Assembly: GCA_964251385.1 (NCBI GenBank)
Contig: CAXUJK010000003.1
Location: forward strand, 1 to 64,000
Length of the DNA stretch: 64,000 nt
From: CADCVW01 sp964251385
Lineage (GTDB): Bacteria > Pseudomonadota > Alphaproteobacteria > Sphingomonadales > Sphingomonadaceae
Reading direction: 5' to 3'
Each line of letters begins with the position of its first letter. Position 1 is the stretch's first letter. Positions 7,638 through 16,450 of this stretch are shown piece by piece. The translations under genes and the position numbers were made by a program. The notes beneath the pieces were generated by a model. The model was given only the letters and a program-made list of their open reading frames with translations. It was not told where the DNA came from and searched no databases.

Positions 7638-8453
7638 TTAAGCCACCGCAATCCTTAAACAACGGTTTCGGCCCGCCAGATCGGGGAGGACCTCGACCGC
7701 GAAACCGGCCGCTTCGAAGAGCGCGCGCACCGCATCCGCCTGTTCCGAACCGATCTCGATGCAGGCGATCCCGCCGTCCGCGAGACATGCGCGAAGCTGC
7801 GGCGCGATTGTACGGTAGCAGACGAGGCCGTCGGACCCGGCGAAAAGCGCGCTGTCCGGTTCGAAGGCGACTTCGCGCTGCAGGTCGGCGCCTTCCTCGA
7901 CATAGGGCGGGTTGCACAGGATGAGGTCGAAGCGTCCGTCGATCCCGCGCGCCCAGTCGCCGAGCCGAAAGGATGCGCGCCCGGCCATACCGAGGGTCGC
8001 GGCGTTACGCTCCGCCACGTCCAGCGCTGCCTGCGAGGCGTCGACCCCCAGGCCGGTTGCGGTCGGCCACTGGTCGAGCGCGGCGAGGAGCAACGCGCCG
8101 GAACCGGTGCCGAGATCGAGAACGCGCGACGGGGCACGGGACGCGAAATGATCGACCGCGGCTTCGATCAACGTTTCGCTGTCGGCGCGCGGGATCAGGA
8201 CGGCGGGCGTGACGGCGAGGCGGATCGTCCAGAAATCGCGGGTGCCCGTGATGTAGGCGACGGGCTCGCCCGCGACACGGCGGGCAAGCAGCGGCGGGAA
8301 CGCGTCCGGTGCCGGATCGTCCAGACGGCGCAGGAGCAGTTCGTCGCGCGCGATCCCGAGCGCATGCGCCATCAGCAGTTCGGCATCGAGACGCGGCGTA
8401 TCGCTCCACGCCAGCCGTTCGGCGGCCGCCGCGAGCGCCTGCCGCACGCCCAT
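7638..8453 (-). CDS. prmC: Peptide chain release factor N5-glutamine methyltransferase PrmC
   Basis: 271 residues, standard length. The N-terminal helical domain recognises release factors (residues 1-75). The C-terminal Rossmann methyltransferase has the SAM motif DLGTGSG (113-119) and the catalytic NPPY (181-184). It methylates the GGQ glutamine of RF1 and RF2. The ATG at 8453 shares one base with the prfA stop (TGATG), so it is coupled to its own substrate gene. Third gene of hisS-prfA-prmC. Confidence 0.95.
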   Translation of the reverse strand: MGVRQALAAAAERLAWSDTPRLDAELLMAHALGIARDELLLRRLDDPAPDAFPPLLARRVAGEPVAYITGTRDFWTIRLAVTPAVLIPRADSETLIEAAVDHFASRAPSRVLDLGTGSGALLLAALDQWPTATGLGVDASQAALDVAERNAATLGMAGRASFRLGDWARGIDGRFDLILCNPPYVEEGADLQREVAFEPDSALFAGSDGLVCYRTIAPQLRACLADGGIACIEIGSEQADAVRALFEAAGFAVEVLPDLAGRNRCLRIAVA

Positions 8454-9526
8454 CAATCGTCGAGCTGCGCGAGCCTCGACGCTTCGTCCTCGTAGCTGAG
8501 CGCACCCACCAGCTCGTCGAGTTGCCCCTCCAGAATTTCGGGCAGCCGGTGCAGCGTCAGGTTGATGCGGTGGTCGGTCACCCGGCCTTGCGGAAAATTA
8601 TACGTGCGAATGCGTTCGGAGCGGTCGCCCGACCCCACCATCGATTTGCGCGCATCCGACCGCGCCGACGCCAGCCGTTCGCGTTCGAGTTCGTAGAGGC
8701 GGGTTCGCAACACCCGCAAAGCTTTGGCCTTGTTCTTGTGCTGCGATTTCTCGTCCTGCTGGATGACGATGAGGCCGGTCGGCAGATGCGTGATGCGGAC
8801 GGCGGAATCGGTCGTGTTGACCGACTGCCCGCCCGGACCCGACGAGCGGTAGACGTCGATGCGCAGGTCGCCGTCCGCGATCTGGACATCGACCTCCTCG
8901 GCTTCGGGCAGCACCGCGACTGTCGCGGCGGAAGTGTGGATGCGCCCGCCCGACTCGGTCGCGGGGACACGCTGGACGCGGTGCACCCCCGATTCGAACT
9001 TGAGCTTGGCGAACACGCCCGACCCGTTCACCGACGCGATGACCTCCTTGTACCCGCCGACGTCGGACGCGGACGCGGAGATGAGTTCGACGCGCCAGCC
9101 CTGCAGTTCGGCATAACGCTGATACATGCGGAACAGGTCGCCACCGAACAACGCGGCCTCGTCGCCCCCCGTCCCCGCGCGGATCTCGAGCATCGCGGCA
9201 CGCTCGTCCGCGGCATCGCGCGGCAGCAGCTTGAGCGCCAGCGCGCGCTCGGCGATCGGCAGCTTGTCGCGGATCACCGCCGCCTCCTCGACCGCCATCT
9301 CTCGGATCTCGAGATCGGCCTCGGCCTGCAGCCCGTGCAGCACGTCGAGTTCCGCGCGCAGCCGCTTCACCTCGTGCGCGGCGGCGGCGACGGGCTCGAT
9401 CTCGGCATAATCCTTGGACATTTGCACGAAGCGCTCGGGCGGCACGTCGCCGGACGAAAGCGCTGCCGACAACTCGTCCTTGCGCGCCTCGATCGCGGCG
9501 ATGCGTTCGGGGGAGATGGAGGTCAT
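8453..9526 (-). CDS. prfA: Peptide chain release factor 1
   Basis: 357 residues. The RF1-specific stop-codon reading motif PAT (about 188-190) identifies it as the UAA/UAG factor rather than RF2. The peptidyl-tRNA hydrolysis loop GPGGQSVN (GGQ at about 232-234) is intact. The start at 9526 is chosen because it makes the typical 4-bp ATGA overlap with the end of hisS; an in-frame ATG at 9541 is less likely. It works in the cytosol on the ribosome and is modified by the next gene, PrmC. Confidence 0.96.
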   Translation of the reverse strand: MTSISPERIAAIEARKDELSAALSSGDVPPERFVQMSKDYAEIEPVAAAAHEVKRLRAELDVLHGLQAEADLEIREMAVEEAAVIRDKLPIAERALALKLLPRDAADERAAMLEIRAGTGGDEAALFGGDLFRMYQRYAELQGWRVELISASASDVGGYKEVIASVNGSGVFAKLKFESGVHRVQRVPATESGGRIHTSAATVAVLPEAEEVDVQIADGDLRIDVYRSSGPGGQSVNTTDSAVRITHLPTGLIVIQQDEKSQHKNKAKALRVLRTRLYELERERLASARSDARKSMVGSGDRSERIRTYNFPQGRVTDHRINLTLHRLPEILEGQLDELVGALSYEDEASRLAQLDD

Positions 9527-10869
9527 GCTGCTCTGGACCATACAAGCATGTAGGCTCCGGAGGCTGAGTGACGGACGCTGTAAGCTCCCATGCCAGGAAG
9601 TTTGGCTAGGCGATGTTCGAGCTTGCGAAAGTCTTCGCCAGACGTCGAGGTATTTAGAACACGGACTTCTTGCTTATCGCCTCGCTGCCCAACGGCAGCA
9701 ACGGCTCCTGCGATGCTTTTATCGCGAGCTCTCTCGAATCGCTTGTTTGGATTTCCCCCGTAGGTAGTGACGACCGAAATGCGATGCTTCCTTGCGATGG
9801 AAGCGAAAACTGCAGCGGCTTGCTCGTCAACGCGGCTACTTGGCACGACCTCCAGATCAGGCAACCAGCGCTTGAACGACAAATCTACAACTTCTTCGAT
9901 CAACTCCGACGGTCGAGAGAGGTCGAGGAGCATCGCCAGCCGCTCGATCCCGCTTGCCCAGCCGACAGCAGGAGTTGCCGGACCACCCATCGTTTCGATC
10001 AATCCATCGTAACGGCCGCCGCCGATGACCGTGCCCTGCGCGCCGAGCTGGTCCGTGACGAACTCGAAGGCGGTGTGGCGGTAGTAATCAAGGCCACGAA
10101 CCAAGCTCGGATTGCTGGTCCAACTGACACCGGCTGCATTGAGCCCGGATGTAACGTCATCAAAAAACTCTGCGGCCTCAAGAGTTAGGTAATCGTCAAT
10201 GACGGGTGCACTGTCGGCGATTGGGCGGTCCTGCGGGGCCTTGCTGTCGAGGATGCGCAGTGGGTTTTTGGCCAAGCGTGCCTGGCTGTCTTCGGACAAG
10301 GCATCGCGGTGCGCCTCGAAGTGTTTGACCAGCGCCGCACGCCAGGCGTCGCGGCTCGCGACGTCGCCCAGCGTGTTAAGCTGCAGCGTAACGTGCTGCG
10401 AAATGCCTAGCTCATCAAGCAACTGCGCCGCAAAGGCGATGATCTCGACATCCGCCGCCGGTTCGCCCGCGCCGATGATTTCCGCGTCGAGCTGGTGGAA
10501 CTGGCGGAACCGCCCCTTTTGCGGGCGTTCGTAGCGGAAGGCCGGGCCCCACGTCGCCAACTTGACGGGTGCATATTGCTGCCAACCCTCGGATAGATAT
10601 GCACGCGCGATGCCGGCGGTGAACTCCGGGCGCAGCGTCAGGCTGTCGCCGCCTTTGTCCTCGAAGGTGTACATTTCCTTCGACACGACGTCCGTCGCCT
10701 CGCCCAGCGAGCGCGCGAACACGGACGTGTTCTCGAATACGGGCACTTCGACGCGCCCGAACCCGTACAGGCGGCGGACGCGGTCGAAGGTGGAGACGAC
10801 ATGGTGGAACCGGTCCGCGGCCTCGCCGATCAGGCTCTGCGTCCCGCGGACGGCTTGGGGTAGGGGCAT
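9523..10869 (-). CDS. hisS: Histidyl-tRNA synthetase, divergent C-terminal region
   Basis: 448 residues, about 25-30 longer than the usual 415-425. The class II catalytic core is complete: motif 2 'GPAFRYERPQKGRFRQFHQ', the HisRS-specific RGLDYYRHTAFEF and GGGRYDGL. The C-terminal anticodon-binding domain is recognisable by YGGNPNKRFERA, but the following stretch (after about residue 385) lacks the usual 'GEDE...vkdl..geq' pattern and runs on past the normal end to overlap prfA. The 3' half of the gene (about 9526-10250) is visibly less G+C rich than the 5' half and its neighbours. First gene of hisS-prfA-prmC, divergent from ppa. Function should be intact; the mosaic look may reflect recombination. 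Confidence 0.93.
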   Translation of the reverse strand: MPLPQAVRGTQSLIGEAADRFHHVVSTFDRVRRLYGFGRVEVPVFENTSVFARSLGEATDVVSKEMYTFEDKGGDSLTLRPEFTAGIARAYLSEGWQQYAPVKLATWGPAFRYERPQKGRFRQFHQLDAEIIGAGEPAADVEIIAFAAQLLDELGISQHVTLQLNTLGDVASRDAWRAALVKHFEAHRDALSEDSQARLAKNPLRILDSKAPQDRPIADSAPVIDDYLTLEAAEFFDDVTSGLNAAGVSWTSNPSLVRGLDYYRHTAFEFVTDQLGAQGTVIGGGRYDGLIETMGGPATPAVGWASGIERLAMLLDLSRPSELIEEVVDLSFKRWLPDLEVVPSSRVDEQAAAVFASIARKHRISVVTTYGGNPNKRFERARDKSIAGAVAAVGQRGDKQEVRVLNTSTSGEDFRKLEHRLAKLPGMGAYSVRHSASGAYMLVWSRAA

Positions 10870-10949
10870 GGAGCGGGACTAGAGCGTTTTGGCACGGGCG
10901 CAAAGGTGCGGGTTCGACATCGCGGCTCCCCCTGCTAAAGACCCGCGCC

Positions 10950-11519
10950 ATGAACATCGACATGATCGCCATCGGCGACGATCCGCCCAACACGCTTAAT
11001 GTCATTATAGAGGTTCCCGTCGGCGGCGAGCCCGTCAAGTACGAGTTCGACAAGAAGTCGGGCGCGCTGTTCGTCGACCGCATCCTGCACACGTCGATGC
11101 GCTATCCCGCCAATTACGGCTTCGTGCCGCATACGCTGTGCGGGGACGGCGATCCGTTGGACGCGCTGGTCGTCGCGCGATCGCCCTTCATCCCGGGCTC
11201 GGTCGTGCGCGTGCGGCCGATCGCGGTGCTGTTGCTGGAAGACGAAGCCGGCGGCGACGAGAAGTTGCTCACCGTGCCCGTGGACACGACCTTTCCCTAT
11301 TACGGCAAGGTCGAGGATGCGAGCGACCTGCCCGAGATCGTCTTGAAGCAGATCGAGCACTTCTTCACGCACTACAAGGATCTCGAGCCCGAGAAATGGG
11401 TGCGTGTCGGCCACTGGGAGGGCCGCGACCGCGCGATGGAGCTGATCGTCGAGAGCATCGCGCGGGCGAAGGCCGTCGGGGCGGACGCGGACAGGAAGAC
11501 GGCCATCTCGCCGGCCTGA
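10950..11519 (+). CDS. ppa: Soluble inorganic pyrophosphatase (family I)
   Basis: 189 residues, typical of bacterial family I enzymes. The metal-binding signature DGDPLD (66-71) and the conserved RYPANYGFVPHT and 'KVEDASDLPEI' segments are present. It hydrolyses pyrophosphate to phosphate in the cytosol and pulls biosynthetic reactions such as tRNA charging forward. It is divergent from hisS across an 80-bp gap. Confidence 0.96.
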   Translation: MNIDMIAIGDDPPNTLNVIIEVPVGGEPVKYEFDKKSGALFVDRILHTSMRYPANYGFVPHTLCGDGDPLDALVVARSPFIPGSVVRVRPIAVLLLEDEAGGDEKLLTVPVDTTFPYYGKVEDASDLPEIVLKQIEHFFTHYKDLEPEKWVRVGHWEGRDRAMELIVESIARAKAVGADADRKTAISPA

Positions 11520-11611
11520 AGGCGCGCGGCGATCCTCCCGGCGAGTCTCGGGCCACTGGACGCGAACCCGAAGGCTTGGCACGATGCGGCCGATCTCATC
11601 GGAGCACCGTC

Positions 11612-13537
11612 TTGACCCTGAAACATGCTTTGCTTTCCGCCGCCGCCCTGCTGGCGATCCCCGCGCATGCGCAGGTTCCACCGAGCCGCCCGCAACCGCT
11701 CGCTCCGGTCAACGACGTTCCAGCCGCGCGCGACATTCCCTTCGTGGGCACCATGTCCCTGTCCGTCGACGCCACCGACCTTACCCGCCACATCTACCGG
11801 GTACGTCAGACCGTGCCCGTACAGCCCGGCCTCGCGAACGGCGGGCGGATGACGATGCTGTATCCCGAATGGCTGCCCGGCAACCACGCGCCGCGCGGAC
11901 CGATCGCGAGCATCGCGGGGCTGAAGGTGTCCGCGAACGGTCGCCCCCTCACCTGGTCGCGCAACCGCGGCTACGTCTACGGGTTCGACTTCGACGTGCC
12001 GGCGGGCACGCGCGAGATCGTGCTCGAATACCAGCATCTGTCGCCGGGCACGGGCGCGCAGGGGCGGATCACGATGACGCCGGAAATGCTCAACCTGCAG
12101 TGGGAAAAGATGTCGCTCTACCCGGCGGGCGTGTTCGTGCGGAACATTCCGGTGGTTGCGAGCGCGACCTATCCGGCGGGCTGGACCGCGGCCACCGCGC
12201 TCGACGTCGACGTGAAGGTCGGCGACATGATCCGCTACGAAGCCGTGTCGTACGAGGAGCTCGTCGACAGCCCGGTGTTCGCCGGTCGCCATTTCAAGAA
12301 GTGGAAGCTGACGCCGACGGTCAACCTCAACGTCGTCGCGGACCGCCCCGGAGATCTGGTCGCCACGCCCGAGATCATCGCGGCGCACACGAAACTCGCG
12401 ACCCAGGCCGAAAAGCTGTTCGCGTCGCGCCACTACGACGAGTACGAATTCCTCGTCGCGCTCACCGACAAGCTTGGCGGGATCGGGCTGGAACATCTGA
12501 AATCTTCCGAGAACAGCCACCCGCGCACCTATTTCACCGACTGGAGCAAGGGCTCGGCGGGCCGTGACCTGCTGCCGCACGAGATGACGCACAGCTGGGA
12601 CGGCAAGTACCGCCGGCCCGCGGACCTGTTCACCCCCGACTACCGCCAGCCGACGATCGGGTCGCTGCTGTGGGTGTACGAGGGCCAGACGCAGTTCTGG
12701 GGCCTGGTGTTGTCCGCGCGTTCGGGGATCATGCCGGTCAAGGACGTACGCGACGCGATCGCGCGCGTGGCCGCATACCAGTCGGCGATCCCGGGCCGCG
12801 ACTGGCGCGCGCTGCAGGACACGACGTTCGACCCGGTCCTGTCCGCGCGCGCGCCCAAACCCTTTTCCAGCTACCAGCGGTCGGAGGACTACTACAACGA
12901 AGGCGCGCTCATCTGGCTCGACACGGACGCGCGCCTGCGCGAGCTGACCCGCGGCCGTCGCGGCATGGACGATTTCGCGGCCGCGTTCTTCGGGGTCAAT
13001 CCCGGCGACATGGGGATCAGCACCTACACGTTCGACACGGTCGTGGAGACGCTGAACCGCCTCGCCCCGTTCGACTGGGCCACGTTCCTGCGTACCCGCC
13101 TCGACGGGCTGGGCGCGGCGCCGCTCGACGGGCTGACGCGCGGCGGATACCGGCTCGCCTACGTCGACACGGCGCCGGACTGGTTCGCCAACCGCGAAAA
13201 GGATTCGGAGCTCGTCGACCTGACGTTCAACATCGGCGGCACGTTGAACAAAACCGGCGAATTCAACTCGATCCTGTGGGACGGCCCGCTGTTCGATGCG
13301 GGCGTGGTGGTCGGCGATCAGGTCGTCGCGGTGAACGGCCAGGCCTATGCCGCCGACGACCTCAAGGCTGCGATCGGCGCGGCCAAGGCGGCACGGACAC
13401 CGATCCGGTTGTTGATGAAGTCCGGCGACGCGTACCGAACGGTCGAACTGGCCTACTATGACGGCCTGCGATACCCGACGCTCGAGCGCAACGGCACGGG
13501 TCCGTCCTCGCTCGACCGCCTGCTGGAGGCGAAATGA
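11612..13537 (+). CDS. Secreted M61-family metallopeptidase with PDZ domain
   Basis: 641 residues. The signal peptide is LKHALLSAAALLAIPAHAQ. An N-terminal beta domain precedes a gluzincin catalytic domain with HEMTH (323-327) and the downstream zinc glutamate in YEGQ (E357), and a PDZ domain (about residues 555-620, 'FDAGVVVGDQVVAVNG'). This is the glycyl aminopeptidase (M61) layout. Start: TTG at 11612 with GGAG seven bases upstream; earlier in-frame starts would bury the signal peptide. It overlaps the amidase gene by ATGA, so the two exported enzymes are coupled. It probably degrades peptides in the periplasm or outside the cell. Confidence 0.9.
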   Translation: MTLKHALLSAAALLAIPAHAQVPPSRPQPLAPVNDVPAARDIPFVGTMSLSVDATDLTRHIYRVRQTVPVQPGLANGGRMTMLYPEWLPGNHAPRGPIASIAGLKVSANGRPLTWSRNRGYVYGFDFDVPAGTREIVLEYQHLSPGTGAQGRITMTPEMLNLQWEKMSLYPAGVFVRNIPVVASATYPAGWTAATALDVDVKVGDMIRYEAVSYEELVDSPVFAGRHFKKWKLTPTVNLNVVADRPGDLVATPEIIAAHTKLATQAEKLFASRHYDEYEFLVALTDKLGGIGLEHLKSSENSHPRTYFTDWSKGSAGRDLLPHEMTHSWDGKYRRPADLFTPDYRQPTIGSLLWVYEGQTQFWGLVLSARSGIMPVKDVRDAIARVAAYQSAIPGRDWRALQDTTFDPVLSARAPKPFSSYQRSEDYYNEGALIWLDTDARLRELTRGRRGMDDFAAAFFGVNPGDMGISTYTFDTVVETLNRLAPFDWATFLRTRLDGLGAAPLDGLTRGGYRLAYVDTAPDWFANREKDSELVDLTFNIGGTLNKTGEFNSILWDGPLFDAGVVVGDQVVAVNGQAYAADDLKAAIGAAKAARTPIRLLMKSGDAYRTVELAYYDGLRYPTLERNGTGPSSLDRLLEAK

Positions 13538-15081
13538 GCATGCGCTCTCCTATGGACCTGCTCCGAACGCGTTCGTGGAGGGATTTGGCGCTCGGAATGT
13601 GCGTGCTGATTTCCGCCCCGGCTTTCGCGCAATCGGCGGAGCAAAGCACTCGCGCCGCCTTGGCCGACATCGAGCGCCTCAACCCGCAGGTCAACGCGGT
13701 GCTCGCGGTGGACCCGACCGCACTCGACCAGGCGCGCGCGCTCGACAGCGGCAACACACGCGGCCCGCTGTTCGGCATGCCGATCCTGCTCAAGGACAAT
13801 ATCGAAAGCCTTGGTCCGTTGCCGACCACCGCGGGCAGCCTCGCGCTGAAGGACAACGTCACCAATCGCGACGCCCCCCTCGTCGCGCGGCTGCGCCGTG
13901 CGGGCGCGGTGATCGTCGGCAAGACCAATCTGTCGGAATGGGCGAACATTCGTTCGAACAACTCGATCTCCGGGTGGAGCGCGATGGGCGGGCAGGTGCG
14001 CAACCCGCATGCGTTGAACCGCAACGCGTGCGGCTCCTCGTCCGGGTCGGGTTCTGCGGTCGCGGCGGGGATGGTGCCCGCGGCGATCGGGACGGAGACG
14101 GACGGATCGATCACGTGTCCTGCCGCGGTCAACGGCATCGTCGGGTTCAAGCCCACCGTCGGCCTCGTGTCGCGCCGACACATCGTGCCGATCAGCCACA
14201 GCCAGGACACGCCCGGACCCATGACCCGCACCGTGCGGGACGCCGCGCTCGTGCTGGGCGCGATGGCGGGAAGCGACGCGCTGGACGAGCAAACGCGCGA
14301 GGCGGATGCGCGCCGCCGCGACTATGCGGCCGGCCTGTCCGCCACATCGCTGCGCGGAAAACGCATCGGCGTCATGCGCTTTGCCACGGGGTTCGGCACG
14401 GACGCGGCGTTCGCCGAAGCGCTACGCACGCTGGAGGCGCAGGGCGCGACTCTTGTCGACATCAAGACGTTCGAAGGGCGCGGCGAGATCGGATCGAACG
14501 AGTTCAAGGTCCTGCTCGCCGAGCTCAAAGCCGACCTCAACGATTACCTGGCGAGCACCCCGCCGCAGGTTCGCACACGCACCTTGTCGCAAGTGATTAC
14601 TTTCAACACCGCGAACGCGGGCCGCGAACTCGGGCTGTTCGGACAGGAAACGTTCGTCGAGGCCGACGCGACGAAGGGCTTGGCCGATCCCGAGTACGTC
14701 AAGGCCCGCGCGACCTCTCTACGCATGGCGGGTGCCGAGGGCATCGACAAGCTGCTGCGCGACAACAAGGTCGTCGCGCTCGTGGGCCCGACCATGCCGC
14801 CGGCCTGGCTGATCGACGCCGTCAACGGCGATCAGATCGCGGGCGGAGGCGCGGGCGGGCTCGCCGCCGTGGCCGGTTACCCGCACCTCACCGTGCCCAT
14901 GGGGGACGTGAAAGGCCTGCCCGTCGGACTGAGCTTCATCGGAGCCAAGTGGGCCGACGCGGAAATCCTGTCGCTCGGCTACGCGTACGAACAGGCGAGC
15001 CGAAAGCTGGTCGCGCCACGTTCCCTACCCTCGATCGAAGACGCCGAGCCGGTCAGCGCCCTGTTCGATCCGCTACCTTGA
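13534..15081 (+). CDS. Secreted amidase-signature hydrolase
   Basis: 515 residues with a signal peptide ending SAPAFAQ (about residue 33). The amidase-signature triad is visible: Lys in LLKDNI (K87), the cis-Ser in CGSSSGSG (about S168) and nucleophilic Ser in TDGSITCPA (S192). Such enzymes cleave amides (GatA-like, peptide amidase or acylamidase families). The signal peptide and the absence of gatB/gatC exclude a GatA role. ATG at 13534 overlaps the M61 stop codon by four bases, indicating coupling with a peptidase, so a peptide-amide substrate is a reasonable inference. Confidence 0.88.
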   Translation: MSMRSPMDLLRTRSWRDLALGMCVLISAPAFAQSAEQSTRAALADIERLNPQVNAVLAVDPTALDQARALDSGNTRGPLFGMPILLKDNIESLGPLPTTAGSLALKDNVTNRDAPLVARLRRAGAVIVGKTNLSEWANIRSNNSISGWSAMGGQVRNPHALNRNACGSSSGSGSAVAAGMVPAAIGTETDGSITCPAAVNGIVGFKPTVGLVSRRHIVPISHSQDTPGPMTRTVRDAALVLGAMAGSDALDEQTREADARRRDYAAGLSATSLRGKRIGVMRFATGFGTDAAFAEALRTLEAQGATLVDIKTFEGRGEIGSNEFKVLLAELKADLNDYLASTPPQVRTRTLSQVITFNTANAGRELGLFGQETFVEADATKGLADPEYVKARATSLRMAGAEGIDKLLRDNKVVALVGPTMPPAWLIDAVNGDQIAGGGAGGLAAVAGYPHLTVPMGDVKGLPVGLSFIGAKWADAEILSLGYAYEQASRKLVAPRSLPSIEDAEPVSALFDPLP

Positions 15082-15091
15082 TATTGCTCCC

Positions 15092-15736
15092 ATGCCCCCG
15101 CCAAGCCCGTCAGCACCCTGTCGCTCGATCGAAACGATCATCGTTCCGACAAGCAGTCTCGCGAGCCTCTACCCCGATGAGCTGCCGGCTGCGGTCAGCC
15201 GCTTCGTCGACTGCGCGCTCACGCAGGCCGAATACATCCCCGCCGAGCTGCCGGGACAAGCGCTGATCGCGCATGACCTCTTCCTGTATCATGGCGAGGT
15301 GCAGAACGGAGGACACGCGCAATTCGTCGGGAACGTAGGCCATGATCAAGACGCGTGGTCCTTGATAACCGTGGGACTGAGCTTGTTACGCCTGCCGGAA
15401 GCGAAGTCGATCTTCGCCGATCTGCAGGCTTTCGCGACGGCCTACCCCGAGCGCATCGCGCGATGCTTCGGCGAGTTTGACGAAATCGACCCGTACTTCT
15501 TCGAGTTGGACGACCGCTTCTCTGCGCAATCATCCAAGCAGGTCATCACCGCCCTGGCCGATTGGCTGAAAACTCGTCCGTGGATCTCGACGGTGAGCGA
15601 CGATGCGTACCGAGCGTCGGTAGCGCAGCTCGTCCCTCCCCACCCGCTGAGCGAAGCGCGCCGGGAGCGGCGGCGACCCGCGGCGTTGGCTCAGATCGCC
15701 GAAGTCTTTCCCAAAGCGAAGCGCACGGTGCACTGA
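15092..15736 (+). CDS. DMP19/DUF4375 family protein
   Basis: 214 residues. The segment GEVQNGGHAQFVGNVG (about residues 70-85), followed by a helical region, matches the DUF4375 pattern (E-x-x-N-G-G-x-x-Q-F). The family includes the acidic DNA-mimic protein DMP19 and many immunity-like or hypothetical proteins. The C-terminus here is basic (EARRERRRP), unlike a DNA mimic. The true start is uncertain: ATG at 15092 gives a proline-rich N-terminus and weak ribosome-binding sequence. It lies 10 bp after the amidase gene. Function is unknown. Confidence 0.65.
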   Translation: MPPPSPSAPCRSIETIIVPTSSLASLYPDELPAAVSRFVDCALTQAEYIPAELPGQALIAHDLFLYHGEVQNGGHAQFVGNVGHDQDAWSLITVGLSLLRLPEAKSIFADLQAFATAYPERIARCFGEFDEIDPYFFELDDRFSAQSSKQVITALADWLKTRPWISTVSDDAYRASVAQLVPPHPLSEARRERRRPAALAQIAEVFPKAKRTVH

Positions 15737-15778
15737 TCGACACTCTGGCCTGATTTCGACGCCACTTAGTCAGCGGTC

Positions 15779-16075
15779 CTACCGGTTCAGCGTCGCACCC
15801 GCGTTGACGCCGCCTCGTTCCGCATCGGCCGCCGCCGCGCCGGGCCGCGGATGCACCGCATCCACGCCGTTCGCGGTCATGTGGATGCGGTTGCCTTCGA
15901 TTCGGTCGATGTCGCCGACCAGCACATAGTGGTCCTGCCCGGGCTCCACGGGAACGCTGCTCGCCACCGTGTTGAGCATCAGCCGGTCGCCCGCGACGAT
16001 GTCGACGCTGCCCAGGTGCACCTGGTCGGCGGCGTAGATTTCCATATCGGGGATTATTTTTTCGTGGTCAGTCAT
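15779..16075 (-). CDS. DUF2171-like small protein
   Basis: 98 residues, soluble. 'DQVHLGSVDIVAGDRLML' followed by a second similar strand pattern ('YVLVGDIDRIEGNRIHM') resembles PRC-barrel/DUF2171 proteins, in which a small beta barrel is repeated. ATG at 16075 with GGAAG upstream is chosen over a start six codons earlier. It stands 36 bp after the TfoX-N gene on the same strand. Role unknown; family call is from pattern only. Confidence 0.55.
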   Translation of the reverse strand: MTDHEKIIPDMEIYAADQVHLGSVDIVAGDRLMLNTVASSVPVEPGQDHYVLVGDIDRIEGNRIHMTANGVDAVHPRPGAAAADAERGGVNAGATLNR

Positions 16076-16111
16076 GCGCTTCCAACGGCGCACGCGCGGT
16101 TTGGATGCAGC

Positions 16112-16450
16112 TCAGCGCTTCTTCTTCGCCGCACCCCGCAAACCCGCCTCCACCGCAAGCGCGGCCCAGCGCCGCATCGCGTCCGGGTCGTCGTGCACGT
16201 CCCCGGGGGCGCGGCGATAGTTCATCGTGCCGGTCGCGCCGTCGCCTTTGGCGTAGGTGAAGCGCGCCGCTCCGGCCGCGTCCCAATCCGCATCGCTGGC
16301 CACGTCCGCCTTGAACCAGATATCGTCGTCGGCCAAAATCGCGAACACGGTGCCGTCGAGGTAGAGGGTCATTCCGCCCATCATGCGCCGGCCGGTGACG
16401 GTGCCTGCAGGCTCCAGGCATTCGGCCACCCAGGCGCGCAGCGCGTCCAC
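16112..16450 (-). CDS. TfoX N-terminal domain protein
   Basis: 112 residues, a stand-alone TfoX-N domain: RRMMGGMTLYLDGTVFAIL followed by IWFKAD and a C-terminal basic tail GAAKKKR. In gammaproteobacteria the full TfoX/Sxy activates competence genes; the isolated N-domain in alphaproteobacteria has no known role. Start GTG at 16450 shares its G with the TAG stop of the upstream gene (TAGTG), so translation is coupled to the glycosyltransferase-like gene. Confidence 0.8.
   Translation of the reverse strand: MDALRAWVAECLEPAGTVTGRRMMGGMTLYLDGTVFAILADDDIWFKADVASDADWDAAGAARFTYAKGDGATGTMNYRRAPGDVHDDPDAMRRWAALAVEAGLRGAAKKKR

Noticed and set aside
15092..15736. DUF4375 protein as an immunity protein to a neighbouring toxin
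   Set aside because: No toxin gene or polymorphic-toxin marker lies nearby; the neighbours are an amidase and a DUF2171-like protein.
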